A stretch of DNA of 64,000 bases. It comes from Desulfacinum infernum DSM 9756 (lineage in GTDB: Bacteria > Desulfobacterota > Syntrophobacteria > Syntrophobacterales > DSM-9756). The position numbers were made by a program, and so were the translations under genes. Location: positions 23,978 through 87,977 of the forward strand of contig NZ_FQVB01000020.1 of the NCBI RefSeq assembly GCF_900129305.1, in the 5' to 3' direction. The notes beneath the pieces were generated by a model. The model saw nothing but the letters and a program-made list of their open reading frames with translations. It had not been told where the DNA came from and ran no database searches. Below are positions 57,629 through 64,000 of this stretch, piece by piece; position 1 is the first letter of the stretch, and every line of letters begins with the position of its first letter.

Positions 57629-57782
57629 TGCGTCCGATGCCCCTTTCAGAAGCAGGCAAGCGCAGGGGCGAATGACCCTTCGCCCTTACCGCCCGCGTGG
57701 ACGGAACGTGCAACGTAAGGACCATCCGGGCCTCCCGTGAGTCGGAGGCCCGGTTCCGGCTTCGGCCAAAGAGGAGAGGACC

Positions 57783-58586
57783 ATGGTACGAGCAGCGGTT
57801 GCGGGCATCGCGGGCCGGATGGGATCGCGCATCGCCCAGATCCTCAAGGAAACGGAGGGCATGGAGCTGGCGGGAGGCTTCGAACGCCCGGGACATCCCG
57901 CCATCGGGCAGGACGTGAGCACCGTAATCGGCGGTGCCCCCCTGGGACTCCCGGTGGCCGGCTCCTTCCGGGAACTTCCCCGACCGGTGGACGTCCTCAT
58001 CGACTTCACCAGCGCCGAAGCCTCCTTGGCCAATCTCCGAGCCGCCGCCGAAAGCGGAACGGCCATGGTGATCGGATCCACGGGATTCACGCCGGAAATG
58101 GTGGACAAGGTCCGCTCCCTCACCCGTTCCATCCCCTGCGTGCTGGCGCCCAACATGAGTGTGGGCGTCAACGTGCTGTTCAAGGTGGTGGAAGAAGTCA
58201 CCCGGCTGTTGGGGCCAGCCTACGACGTGGAGATCGTGGAGACGCACCATCGTTTCAAAAAGGATGCGCCGAGCGGCACGGCCGTTCGGCTGGCCGAGGT
58301 GGTGGCCGCGGCCCGAGGCCGCGACCTCAAGGAAGTGGGCGTCTTTGAGCGATACGGCATGATCGGAGAACGACCTGAGGGAGCCATCGGGGTGCAGACC
58401 CTCCGCGGCGGGGACATCGTGGGAGAACACACGGTGCTCTTTGCCGGCATGGGAGAAAGGATCGAAGTGACCCATCGGGCCCATAGCCGGGACAACTTCG
58501 CCCGGGGGGCCGTCCATGCAGCCGGATGGGTGATCTCGCAGCCTCCCGGACTGTACGACATGCAGGACGTATTGGGACTGCGTTAA
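57783..58586 (+). CDS. dapB: 4-hydroxy-tetrahydrodipicolinate reductase
   Basis: The 267-residue NAD(P)H enzyme has the Rossmann start [40 protein letters not shown] (catalytic His and Lys) and [29 protein letters not shown] precedes the ATG. It lies 154 nt after dapA. Confidence 0.97.
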   Translation: MVRAAVAGIAGRMGSRIAQILKETEGMELAGGFERPGHPAIGQDVSTVIGGAPLGLPVAGSFRELPRPVDVLIDFTSAEASLANLRAAAESGTAMVIGSTGFTPEMVDKVRSLTRSIPCVLAPNMSVGVNVLFKVVEEVTRLLGPAYDVEIVETHHRFKKDAPSGTAVRLAEVVAAARGRDLKEVGVFERYGMIGERPEGAIGVQTLRGGDIVGEHTVLFAGMGERIEVTHRAHSRDNFARGAVHAAGWVISQPPGLYDMQDVLGLR

Positions 58587-58609
58587 CGCGTGGATTGTTG
58601 GAGGATGGA

Positions 58610-59776
58610 ATGGCGTTTGAGTTTGCGGATCGCGTGAAGAATCTTCCCCCCTATCTGTTCAAGGAGATCGATCGACTGAAGGCGGAGCTGATCGCCCGGG
58701 GTGTGGACGTGATCAACCTGGGCGTGGGCGACCCGGACCTGCCCACCCCCAAGCACATCATTGAGCGTTTGAAGGAGGCCGCGGAGGATCCGGCCAATCA
58801 TCAGTACCCGTCCTACAGCGGCATGAACGATTTCAAGGGCGCCGTGGCCCGGTGGTACAAGCGCCGTTTCGGCGTGGATCTGGACCCGGCTTCGGAAGTC
58901 ATCACCCTCATCGGATCCAAGGAAGGCATCGCCCATCTGCCGCTGGCCTTCATCAACCCGGGCGACCTGGCCCTGATCCCCAGTCCCGCGTATCCGGTCT
59001 ATGGAGTCGCGGTGATGTTCGCCGGCGGCAACACCCATGAAATACCCCTCCTGAAGGAAAACGGCTTCCTGCCCGACCTGGACGCCATCCCCGCCGACGT
59101 GGCGAAACGAGCCAAGCTTCTTTTCATCAACTACCCCAACAACCCCACGGGAGCCACGGCAGAAGCTGACTTCTTCCAGAAGGTGGTGGCCTTTGCCCGG
59201 GAGTACGACGTCATCGTCTGCCACGACGCGGCCTATACGGAAATGGCCTTCGACGGCTACCGACCCATGAGCTTCCTGGAGGTGCCCGGGGCCAAGGAGG
59301 TGGGCATCGAGTTTCATTCTCTGTCCAAGACGTGCAACATGACCGGATGGCGGCTGGGCTTTGCGGTGGGTCATGCCAAGGTGCTGGAAGGCCTGGGCCA
59401 GATCAAGAGCAACGTGGATTCCGGCGCCTTCAACGCCGTGCAGCTCGCCGGGATCACGGCCCTGGAGTCGGATCAGACCTGCGTAAAGGAGATGCAGGCC
59501 ATCTACCAGGAACGCCGGGACGTGCTCATCCGGGGACTCCGGGAGGTGGGCCTCCACGCCGAACCGCCCAAGGCCACCTTCTACGTCTGGTGCCCGACGC
59601 CCCAGGGGATGACTTCGGCCCAATTCACGTCCCTGCTGCTCAAGGAAGCCGGCATCGTCACCACACCCGGAAGCGGCTTCGGAGCCCCCGGCGAGGGCTA
59701 TGTGCGCATGGCACTCACCGTGAGCAAAGAACGGATTCAGGAGGCGGTGGAACGCATCCGGAAGGTTTCCTTCTAG
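58610..59776 (+). CDS. dapL: LL-diaminopimelate aminotransferase (DapL type)
   Basis: The 388-residue class I aminotransferase shows [56 protein letters not shown] and the PLP Lys in [18 protein letters not shown]. With dapA, dapB, dapF and lysA adjacent and no dapD/dapE seen, the one-step DapL route is likely, making LL-diaminopimelate directly from tetrahydrodipicolinate. GGAGG is upstream. The stop is TAG. Confidence 0.9.
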   Translation: MAFEFADRVKNLPPYLFKEIDRLKAELIARGVDVINLGVGDPDLPTPKHIIERLKEAAEDPANHQYPSYSGMNDFKGAVARWYKRRFGVDLDPASEVITLIGSKEGIAHLPLAFINPGDLALIPSPAYPVYGVAVMFAGGNTHEIPLLKENGFLPDLDAIPADVAKRAKLLFINYPNNPTGATAEADFFQKVVAFAREYDVIVCHDAAYTEMAFDGYRPMSFLEVPGAKEVGIEFHSLSKTCNMTGWRLGFAVGHAKVLEGLGQIKSNVDSGAFNAVQLAGITALESDQTCVKEMQAIYQERRDVLIRGLREVGLHAEPPKATFYVWCPTPQGMTSAQFTSLLLKEAGIVTTPGSGFGAPGEGYVRMALTVSKERIQEAVERIRKVSF

Positions 59777-60298
59777 GAGCGTGTTCGAAAATGGTTTTCC
59801 GGCTCAAGAGGCCGGTAATTTCCTATCATTTCGTAGCCGCGGGGCTTCAGCCCCGCGGAAAGTCCGTCGTCACCCGATGAAGTGACGGGAAATGAGCGAT
59901 GGCCTATCCAACGTCCGGGGGTTCTTCCGCAGCCCTAAAGGGCTGCGCTACGAGAAAAGCGCCCATTCGCGGCGTTCTCGGACAGCCTCCTAGGAGGCTG
60001 TCCGAGAACGCCGCAAACCGTCACTCCCGCGCAAGCGGGAGTCCGTAAGTTGCCGGAAATCCTGGATCCCCGCTTTCGCGGGGATGACGAATGGGCGTTG
60101 AACGGCGCAAATCTGTCGTTTTCAGACAGGCTCCTAGTGGCCGTAATGGGCGATCCGCAATTCGGGATCCGTAGGCGGGATTTGGGGTTGTTGAGCCGCA
60201 CCATTTTCCCGCCCCCTTTTCTCGAGGCGGAGGACTTAAAGCGGCATTGACCGATTGGACGAGACACCGAGCAGCAAAGCAAGAGGCGCGAAGGGCCG
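59777..60298. repeat. Repeat-rich gap between dapL and folK
   Basis: Palindromes at 59837-59858 and 59929-59946 copy the pair at 5399-5509 (copy A2). Positions 60000-60050 copy 30544-30600, with the arms ACTCCCGC/GCGGGAGT. The segment GGATCCCCGCTTTCGCGGGGAT follows. A weak heptamer-period tract spans 60143-60184 (GTAATGG, GCGATCC, GCAATTC, GGGATCC, GTAGGCG, GGATTTG). No gene recognised. Confidence 0.7.
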
Positions 60299-60802
60299 AT
60301 GGATCACTGGGAGACGGCCTATATCGGATTCGGCGGAAACATGGGAGATCCGGAAACCACCTGCCGCGAGGCACTGGCCCTTCTCGGCGACATGGAAGGG
60401 ATCCGCCTGGCGGCCGTCTCCTCCCTCTACCGAACCCAACCCGTAGGCGTGGAAGATCAGGCGTGGTTCCTCAACGGCGTCCTGGCCTGCCGCACCCGGC
60501 TGGGCCCCGAGGATCTGCTCCGGCAGCTTCTCGCCGTTGAAAATCGCTTCGGCCGGAAACGCACGGTCCGTTGGGGCCCCAGGACACTGGACTTGGACAT
60601 CCTTTTCTACGGAGAGCAAGTGCTGGACCTGCCGGGCCTGACCATCCCCCATCCCCGGGCCCACGAACGCCGGTTCGTGTTGGAACCGCTTGTGGAGATC
60701 GCCCCGAAGCTGCGTCATCCGATCCTGGGGGTCACCGTGGCACGACTGCTGGCCGAAGCGTCCGTGCAGGCCCAGGCCGTGGAAAGGTGGAAGCCTCTAT
60801 GA
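60299..60802 (+). CDS. folK: 2-amino-4-hydroxy-6-hydroxymethyldihydropteridine pyrophosphokinase
   Basis: Pyrophosphorylates the pterin in folate synthesis. The 167-residue protein has YIGFGGNMGDPETTCREAL, RTQPVGVEDQAWFLNGVLAC, RWGPRTLDLDILFYGEQVL and PHPRAHERRFVLEPL. It overlaps the next gene by ATGA. Folate supply is relevant to an organism that sends methyl groups to THF, though the gene is universal. Confidence 0.96.
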   Translation: MDHWETAYIGFGGNMGDPETTCREALALLGDMEGIRLAAVSSLYRTQPVGVEDQAWFLNGVLACRTRLGPEDLLRQLLAVENRFGRKRTVRWGPRTLDLDILFYGEQVLDLPGLTIPHPRAHERRFVLEPLVEIAPKLRHPILGVTVARLLAEASVQAQAVERWKPL

Positions 60803-61071
60803 TTCGCCTTCTCCTCTACGCGCTCATCGGCTACCTGCTCTACCGGTTCCTCAAGCCTAAGCTGTCGGGCTCGAGATCGGAATACGAAGAGAGATCCGGG
60901 GATCGGGACGCGGATCTCATCAAGGACCCCCAATGCGGAACCTACTTTCTCAAGCGGCACGGGGTGCGGGCCCGCATCAAGGGAAAAGACGTCTACTTTT
61001 GCAGCCGTCAATGCCGGGATTCGTACCTGGCCGGAAGAAAATCCTCCCGCGGGGAACCCCCTGGATCATGA
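60799..61071 (+). CDS. PP0621-like small membrane protein with YHS/TRASH-type Cys motif
   Basis: The 90-residue protein has an N-terminal transmembrane helix ([20 protein letters not shown]), a charged linker, and a small domain [13 protein letters not shown]...[13 protein letters not shown] with three Cys in the spacing of YHS or TRASH-like metal domains. It is probably membrane-anchored, with the Cys domain in the cytosol or periplasm. It overlaps folK by ATGA. Confidence 0.75.
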   Translation: MIRLLLYALIGYLLYRFLKPKLSGSRSEYEERSGDRDADLIKDPQCGTYFLKRHGVRARIKGKDVYFCSRQCRDSYLAGRKSSRGEPPGS

Positions 61072-61106
61072 CCACGAACGACTCAGGAAAGGAGAACGAC
61101 AGGAAG

Positions 61107-61766
61107 ATGAAGTTTTTCATTGATACGGCAAACCTGAAGGAAATCGAAGCGGCCCACGCCCTGGGTGTGCTGGACGGCGTCACCACCAACCCCTCCCTCA
61201 TCGCCAAGGAAGGGATTGCCGACCGCCGCGGGTTTGTGGAGCACATCAAGAAGATCTGCGAACTGGTCCAGGGGCCGGTCAGCGCCGAGGCGGTGAGCAC
61301 CGACAGCGACGCCATGATCGCGGAAGCCCGAGAGCTGGCCGCCATCGACCCTCACGTGGTGGTCAAGATTCCCATGACCACGGACGGACTCAAGGCCGTG
61401 AGCCGACTTGCCGATGAAGGAATCAAGACCAACGTGACGCTGGTCTTCTCCCCCCTGCAGGCTCTTTTGGCGGCCAAGGCGGGAGCCACCTACGTGAGTC
61501 CCTTCGTGGGGAGACTGGACGACATCGCCGCCACGGGCATGGATCTGGTCGCACAGATCGTGGATATCTATTCCAATTATCTGTTCGAAACGGAGATCAT
61601 CGTGGCCAGCGTCCGCAACCCGCTCCACGTGTTGGAAGCGGCCCGGATGGGTGCCGACATCGCCACCATCCCTTACAAGGTGATCGACCAGTTGGTGCGC
61701 CATCCCCTGACCGACATCGGCATGGAGAAGTTCCTCAAGGACTGGGAAAAGGTGGAGGGGAAATAG
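61107..61766 (+). CDS. Transaldolase-like / fructose-6-phosphate aldolase family protein
   Basis: The 219-residue TIM-barrel aldolase has [55 protein letters not shown] with the Schiff-base Lys, and [20 protein letters not shown]. It belongs to the short (TalC/FSA) group; transaldolase activity is common in it. The stop is TAG and the next start codon is in the same frame 36 nt later with no stop between, so UAG read-through would fuse it to the lytic transglycosylase. Confidence 0.92.
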   Translation: MKFFIDTANLKEIEAAHALGVLDGVTTNPSLIAKEGIADRRGFVEHIKKICELVQGPVSAEAVSTDSDAMIAEARELAAIDPHVVVKIPMTTDGLKAVSRLADEGIKTNVTLVFSPLQALLAAKAGATYVSPFVGRLDDIAATGMDLVAQIVDIYSNYLFETEIIVASVRNPLHVLEAARMGADIATIPYKVIDQLVRHPLTDIGMEKFLKDWEKVEGK

Positions 61767-61799
61767 GACGCCCTTCGCCGGTACGGAGGGTCGGACGGC

Positions 61800-62411
61800 A
61801 TGGACGGGAAAAGGCGATGGATCGGGATCTGCGTCGTCCTGGCAGCCCTATGTTTGACTCGTGGATTCGGAGCGGGCACCCCGGCGGCTTTCGCCGGATC
61901 CATCTACAAGTACGTGGATGAAAACGGCGTGGTGCATTTTACCAACGTCCCCACGGCGCCCGGCTATCAGAAAGTGGACCTTCCACCGCTGCCCACCCTC
62001 CCCATACCCCGAAAACTGTCGGAGGACTCTTTCCAGCAGCACATACACAAGGCCGCCTCCATCTTCGGGGTTGACCCGAGACTCGTTCGTGCCATTATCA
62101 AGGCCGAATCCGACTTCGACCCCATGGCCGTCTCTCACAAGGGCGCCATGGGCCTGATGCAGCTCATGCCCCAGACGGCCAAGGAGATGGGGGTCCAAAA
62201 CCCGTTCGACCCCCTGGAAAACATCTTCGGCGGGGTGCGCTACCTCAAGGAGATGCTTCGGCGCTTCAACAACAGCCTGTTGCTGGCACTGGCTGCCTAC
62301 AACGCGGGCCCGGAAGCGGTGGAAAAGTACGGAGGCATTCCGCCCTTCAAGGAAACCAACGAATACTTGAGGCGCGTGCTCCGCCATTACATGAGACTCA
62401 AAAGGCAATGA
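61800..62411 (+). CDS. Lytic transglycosylase with DUF4124 domain
   Basis: The 203-residue exported protein has a signal peptide (about residues 1-32), a DUF4124 segment (SIYKYVDENGVVHFTNVPTA) and a Slt domain: RAIIKAESDFDPMAVSHKGA with the catalytic Glu, MGLMQLMPQTAKEM, ALAAYNAGPEAVEKYGGIPP. It would cleave peptidoglycan in the periplasm. It overlaps pgsA by ATGA. Confidence 0.93.
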   Translation: MDGKRRWIGICVVLAALCLTRGFGAGTPAAFAGSIYKYVDENGVVHFTNVPTAPGYQKVDLPPLPTLPIPRKLSEDSFQQHIHKAASIFGVDPRLVRAIIKAESDFDPMAVSHKGAMGLMQLMPQTAKEMGVQNPFDPLENIFGGVRYLKEMLRRFNNSLLLALAAYNAGPEAVEKYGGIPPFKETNEYLRRVLRHYMRLKRQ

Positions 62412-63016
62412 CGCACGACGATTTTTCCAGAAAAAATCTCACGGCCCTGCCGAACCTGCTCACCTACCTGCGCATGATCTCCATCCCCATCATCCTGGTG
62501 GTGCTGGCCCCGCCCACCACGGGATACCGCATGAATGTCGCCTTCGTCTTGTATGTCATGGCTTCCATCACGGACTACCTGGACGGCATCCTGGCGCGAC
62601 GCTACGACATGGTCACCTCGGTGGGGAAGCTCCTGGACCCGCTGGCCGACAAGCTCCTGACCTGCGGCGTGCTCATCATGCTCATCGAACTGGACAAGGT
62701 GCACGGGTGGGTGGTCTTTCTCATCATCGGCCGGGAATTCACCATCACGGGACTCCGATCCATCGCCGCCAGCCAGGGCCTCATCCTGGACGCCAGCCGC
62801 ATGGGCAAGAACAAAATGATCTCCCAGACGGTGGCCATTCTCTTCCTGCTGCTCCACTTCGAACCGCTCAACCGCGCTTTCTTTCTCATTGGAACCGTCT
62901 TTCTGTGGGTCTCCATTGCGCTGGGATATTGGTCGGCCGGGGCCTACTTCGTGGACTTCTACCGAAAGGCCAGGCAGCTCCATGCATCGCGGAGGTCCGC
63001 GCCAACAGGTCCTTGA
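62408..63016 (+). CDS. pgsA: CDP-diacylglycerol-glycerol-3-phosphate phosphatidyltransferase
   Basis: Makes phosphatidylglycerolphosphate in the inner membrane. The 202-residue multi-span protein has the CDP-alcohol phosphotransferase motif DYLDGILARRY followed by GKLLDPLADKL (D-G-x2-A-R-x8-G-x3-D-x3-D). Hydrophobic helices flank it. The tRNA-Cys -35 box overlaps its stop codon. Confidence 0.95.
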   Translation: MTHDDFSRKNLTALPNLLTYLRMISIPIILVVLAPPTTGYRMNVAFVLYVMASITDYLDGILARRYDMVTSVGKLLDPLADKLLTCGVLIMLIELDKVHGWVVFLIIGREFTITGLRSIAASQGLILDASRMGKNKMISQTVAILFLLLHFEPLNRAFFLIGTVFLWVSIALGYWSAGAYFVDFYRKARQLHASRRSAPTGP

Positions 63017-63041
63017 CACCTTCCCCGTTTTGGGCTAAGCA
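63013..63041 (+). promoter_or_regulatory. Putative tRNA-Cys promoter
   Basis: TTGACA (63013-63018, perfect) is followed after 17 nt by TAAGCA (63036-63041), a weak -10, about 15 nt before the tRNA. Confidence 0.45.
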
Positions 63042-63055
63042 ATAGCTCAACGAAC

Positions 63056-63130
63056 GGCGGCATACCCAAGTGGTAAGGGAGCGGTCTGCAAAACCGTTAT
63101 TCACCGGTTCGAATCCGGTTGCCGCCTCCA
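63056..63130 (+). tRNA. tRNA-Cys (GCA), CCA encoded
   Basis: The 75-nt gene folds as a cloverleaf with acceptor GGCGGCA/TGCCGCC, discriminator T, encoded CCA, anticodon loop CTGCAAA (GCA at 63088-63090), and T arm ACCGG/CCGGT with TTCGAAT. Features are normal for tRNA-Cys. Confidence 0.97.
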
Positions 63131-63143
63131 CCCCGAACACGCT

Positions 63144-63176
63144 GAGACCGTGACACGAGTCACGGTCTCTTTTTTT
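63144..63176 (+). terminator. Rho-independent terminator after tRNA-Cys
   Basis: GAGACCGTGAC (63144-63154) pairs perfectly with GTCACGGTCTC (63159-63169) around ACGA, followed by seven T (63170-63176). Confidence 0.93.
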
Positions 63177-63195
63177 ATGTCCACCCCTTGTGACG

Positions 63196-63780
63196 CTACC
63201 AAGGACACTGGACCATGTATTTCATCACCGTTTTCCGCTGGTTGTTGGTGAGATCGCAGTCGTCGTTGGCCGGTGTGCCGTCTTGATACGTCGCAGGAAA
63301 CGTGTGGATCCAGACCGTGATTTCCTGCTCCGCCTTGCATTCACCATGCTTTGGGGACCGATGCCCCGTTTCGAGGAAGCCTTTGATTTCGTAGCGCGGC
63401 ACCACGGAGAATGTAGTGCTGCGCGCAAGGTTTGGGATTGCTTCGGAGAGGATCTGTTCTTCCTTTCCTGAAGAGTTGTCTCGGATCTTGACGTTTAAAG
63501 TCGGTACGTAGGGGGGAGAGCCCATGAAGTCCAGATTCCCCATGTTCTCAACCTCCACGAAGATATCCAACCCCTTGGTGCCCACGGACAACGGATGGAC
63601 CCGCACGTCCTTCACCGTCAAGTCCGGCCCTCCTTTGCAGGGGTGCATCGCCTGGAAAGACTTGCCAACGTTCGCCGGCACCTGAGGCTTCAACACCTTC
63701 TGCACAGGCTGTACGGTTTTGGTCGTGGGCAAGGGATGGCCGCACCAGCCCGATCGAAAAAACACCCCCAACATCAACAC
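63196..63780 (-). CDS. Secreted CARDB-like protein
   Basis: The 194-residue protein has a hydrophobic leader (LMLGVFFRSGWCG) that may be a lipoprotein or Sec signal, then PDLTVKDVRVHPLSVGTKGL, DIFVEVENMGNLDF and a final DDCDLTNNQRKTVMKYMV, the pattern of CARDB-type beta-sandwich domains. The start is uncertain: GTG at 63780 is used. In-frame sequence upstream continues hydrophobic (to about 63840) but has no usual start codon there. Convergent with tRNA-Cys. Confidence 0.6.
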   Translation of the reverse strand: MLMLGVFFRSGWCGHPLPTTKTVQPVQKVLKPQVPANVGKSFQAMHPCKGGPDLTVKDVRVHPLSVGTKGLDIFVEVENMGNLDFMGSPPYVPTLNVKIRDNSSGKEEQILSEAIPNLARSTTFSVVPRYEIKGFLETGHRSPKHGECKAEQEITVWIHTFPATYQDGTPANDDCDLTNNQRKTVMKYMVQCPW

Positions 63781-63852
63781 GGCCAGACAAAGGCATTTGC
63801 AAGAAAGTTTTACCCCAAGTTTGTCACTTTTGTGTGTAAGTTACTGATTTTG

Positions 63853-63883
63853 TTGTAGAGTGTTTTCAAATTCTACACTACAA
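63853..63883. repeat. Imperfect inverted repeat next to possible IS tail
   Basis: TTGTAGAGTG (63853-63862) and CACTACAA (63876-63883) are inverted with one unpaired base. It lies between the partial frame at the right edge and the CARDB-like gene and may be a terminator or an IS end. Confidence 0.4.
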
Positions 63884-63888
63884 ATTTT

Positions 63889-64000
63889 TCATTCGATGGT
63901 GGTCAGCCTCCTTAATGGTCGTACCGGCAGCCCGAGAGCATTGTAAATTTTCACGTGAACCGGTTCCGGCTCGGACGTGTGTCGTATGTGAATGGCCTGC
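63889..64000 (-). CDS. C-terminal fragment of a possible transposase
   Basis: A minus-strand frame enters from the right edge and stops at TGA (63889-63891); its last residues are KIYNALGLPVRPLRRLTTIE. The style resembles C termini of IS4/IS1634-type transposases, but only 37 codons are visible, so this is tentative. The body lies outside the window. Confidence 0.4.
   Translation of the reverse strand, partial: QAIHIRHTSEPEPVHVKIYNALGLPVRPLRRLTTIE

Noticed and set aside
61764..61766. Pyrrolysine codon in the transaldolase-like gene
   Set aside because: The product is complete for its family at this TAG and the next gene has its own start; treated as a real stop.
63056..63190. tRNA-Cys as a phage or island attachment site
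   Set aside because: No duplicate of the tRNA 3' end and no integrase nearby; xerC at 44074 is the housekeeping recombinase.

Overview
The window is a GC-rich bacterial chromosome segment, densely coded, most likely from an anaerobic Desulfobacterota (Syntrophobacteria-like) organism. The evidence is gene content: pyrrolysine (Pyl) biosynthesis, corrinoid methyltransferases working with tetrahydrofolate, a bacterial split PylS, DapL-type lysine synthesis, AmmeMemo and Mut7-C proteins, and a Gram-negative autotransporter and lipoproteins. Genus and species cannot be fixed from sequence alone.

Left part (1-6035): the 5' part of a GalT-like gene running off the edge, a large repeat-rich autotransporter, a PaaI-like thioesterase and a YbjQ-family protein. 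The accessory core (6143-25168) is a methylamine and pyrrolysine island. On the minus strand, in transcription order, lie pylSn, pylT (tRNA-Pyl, CUA anticodon), pylSc, pylC, pylD, pylB, a methyl-THF:corrinoid methyltransferase, a TrmB-type regulator, a polar amino-acid ABC transporter with an embedded class III aminotransferase, a Pyl-free MttB homologue, mttB with an in-frame UAG, mtbB with an in-frame UAG, and a corrinoid protein. A RACo/RamA-like corrinoid reactivase diverges from pylSn. Together they form a demethylation system: methyl groups pass from amines to the corrinoid protein and then to THF, with Pyl made and charged by the same island. A nearly palindromic 20-bp site is shared by the promoters of the TrmB gene and the Pyl-free MttB gene, so I propose it as the TrmB operator.

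Right part (25434-63016): housekeeping runs. These are aroC; clpS-clpA-aat (N-degron pathway); lysC-cobO; efp-epmA; a PqqD/MEMO-like fusion; a lipoprotein/Mut7-C/coiled-coil run; a MoaB/Mog protein; an EF-G-like GTPase; xerC-hslV-hslU leading into argB-argD-argF, argG and argH; then lysA-dapF-dapA-dapB-dapL, folK, a transaldolase-like aldolase, a lytic transglycosylase and pgsA. tRNA-Cys with a strong terminator, a secreted CARDB-like protein and the tail of a possible transposase close the window.

Intergenic DNA is unusual. Many gaps hold degenerate tandem arrays with an exact 7-bp period (about a dozen tracts), and several hold REP-like palindromes in at least three sequence families. No CRISPR array or rRNA was seen.
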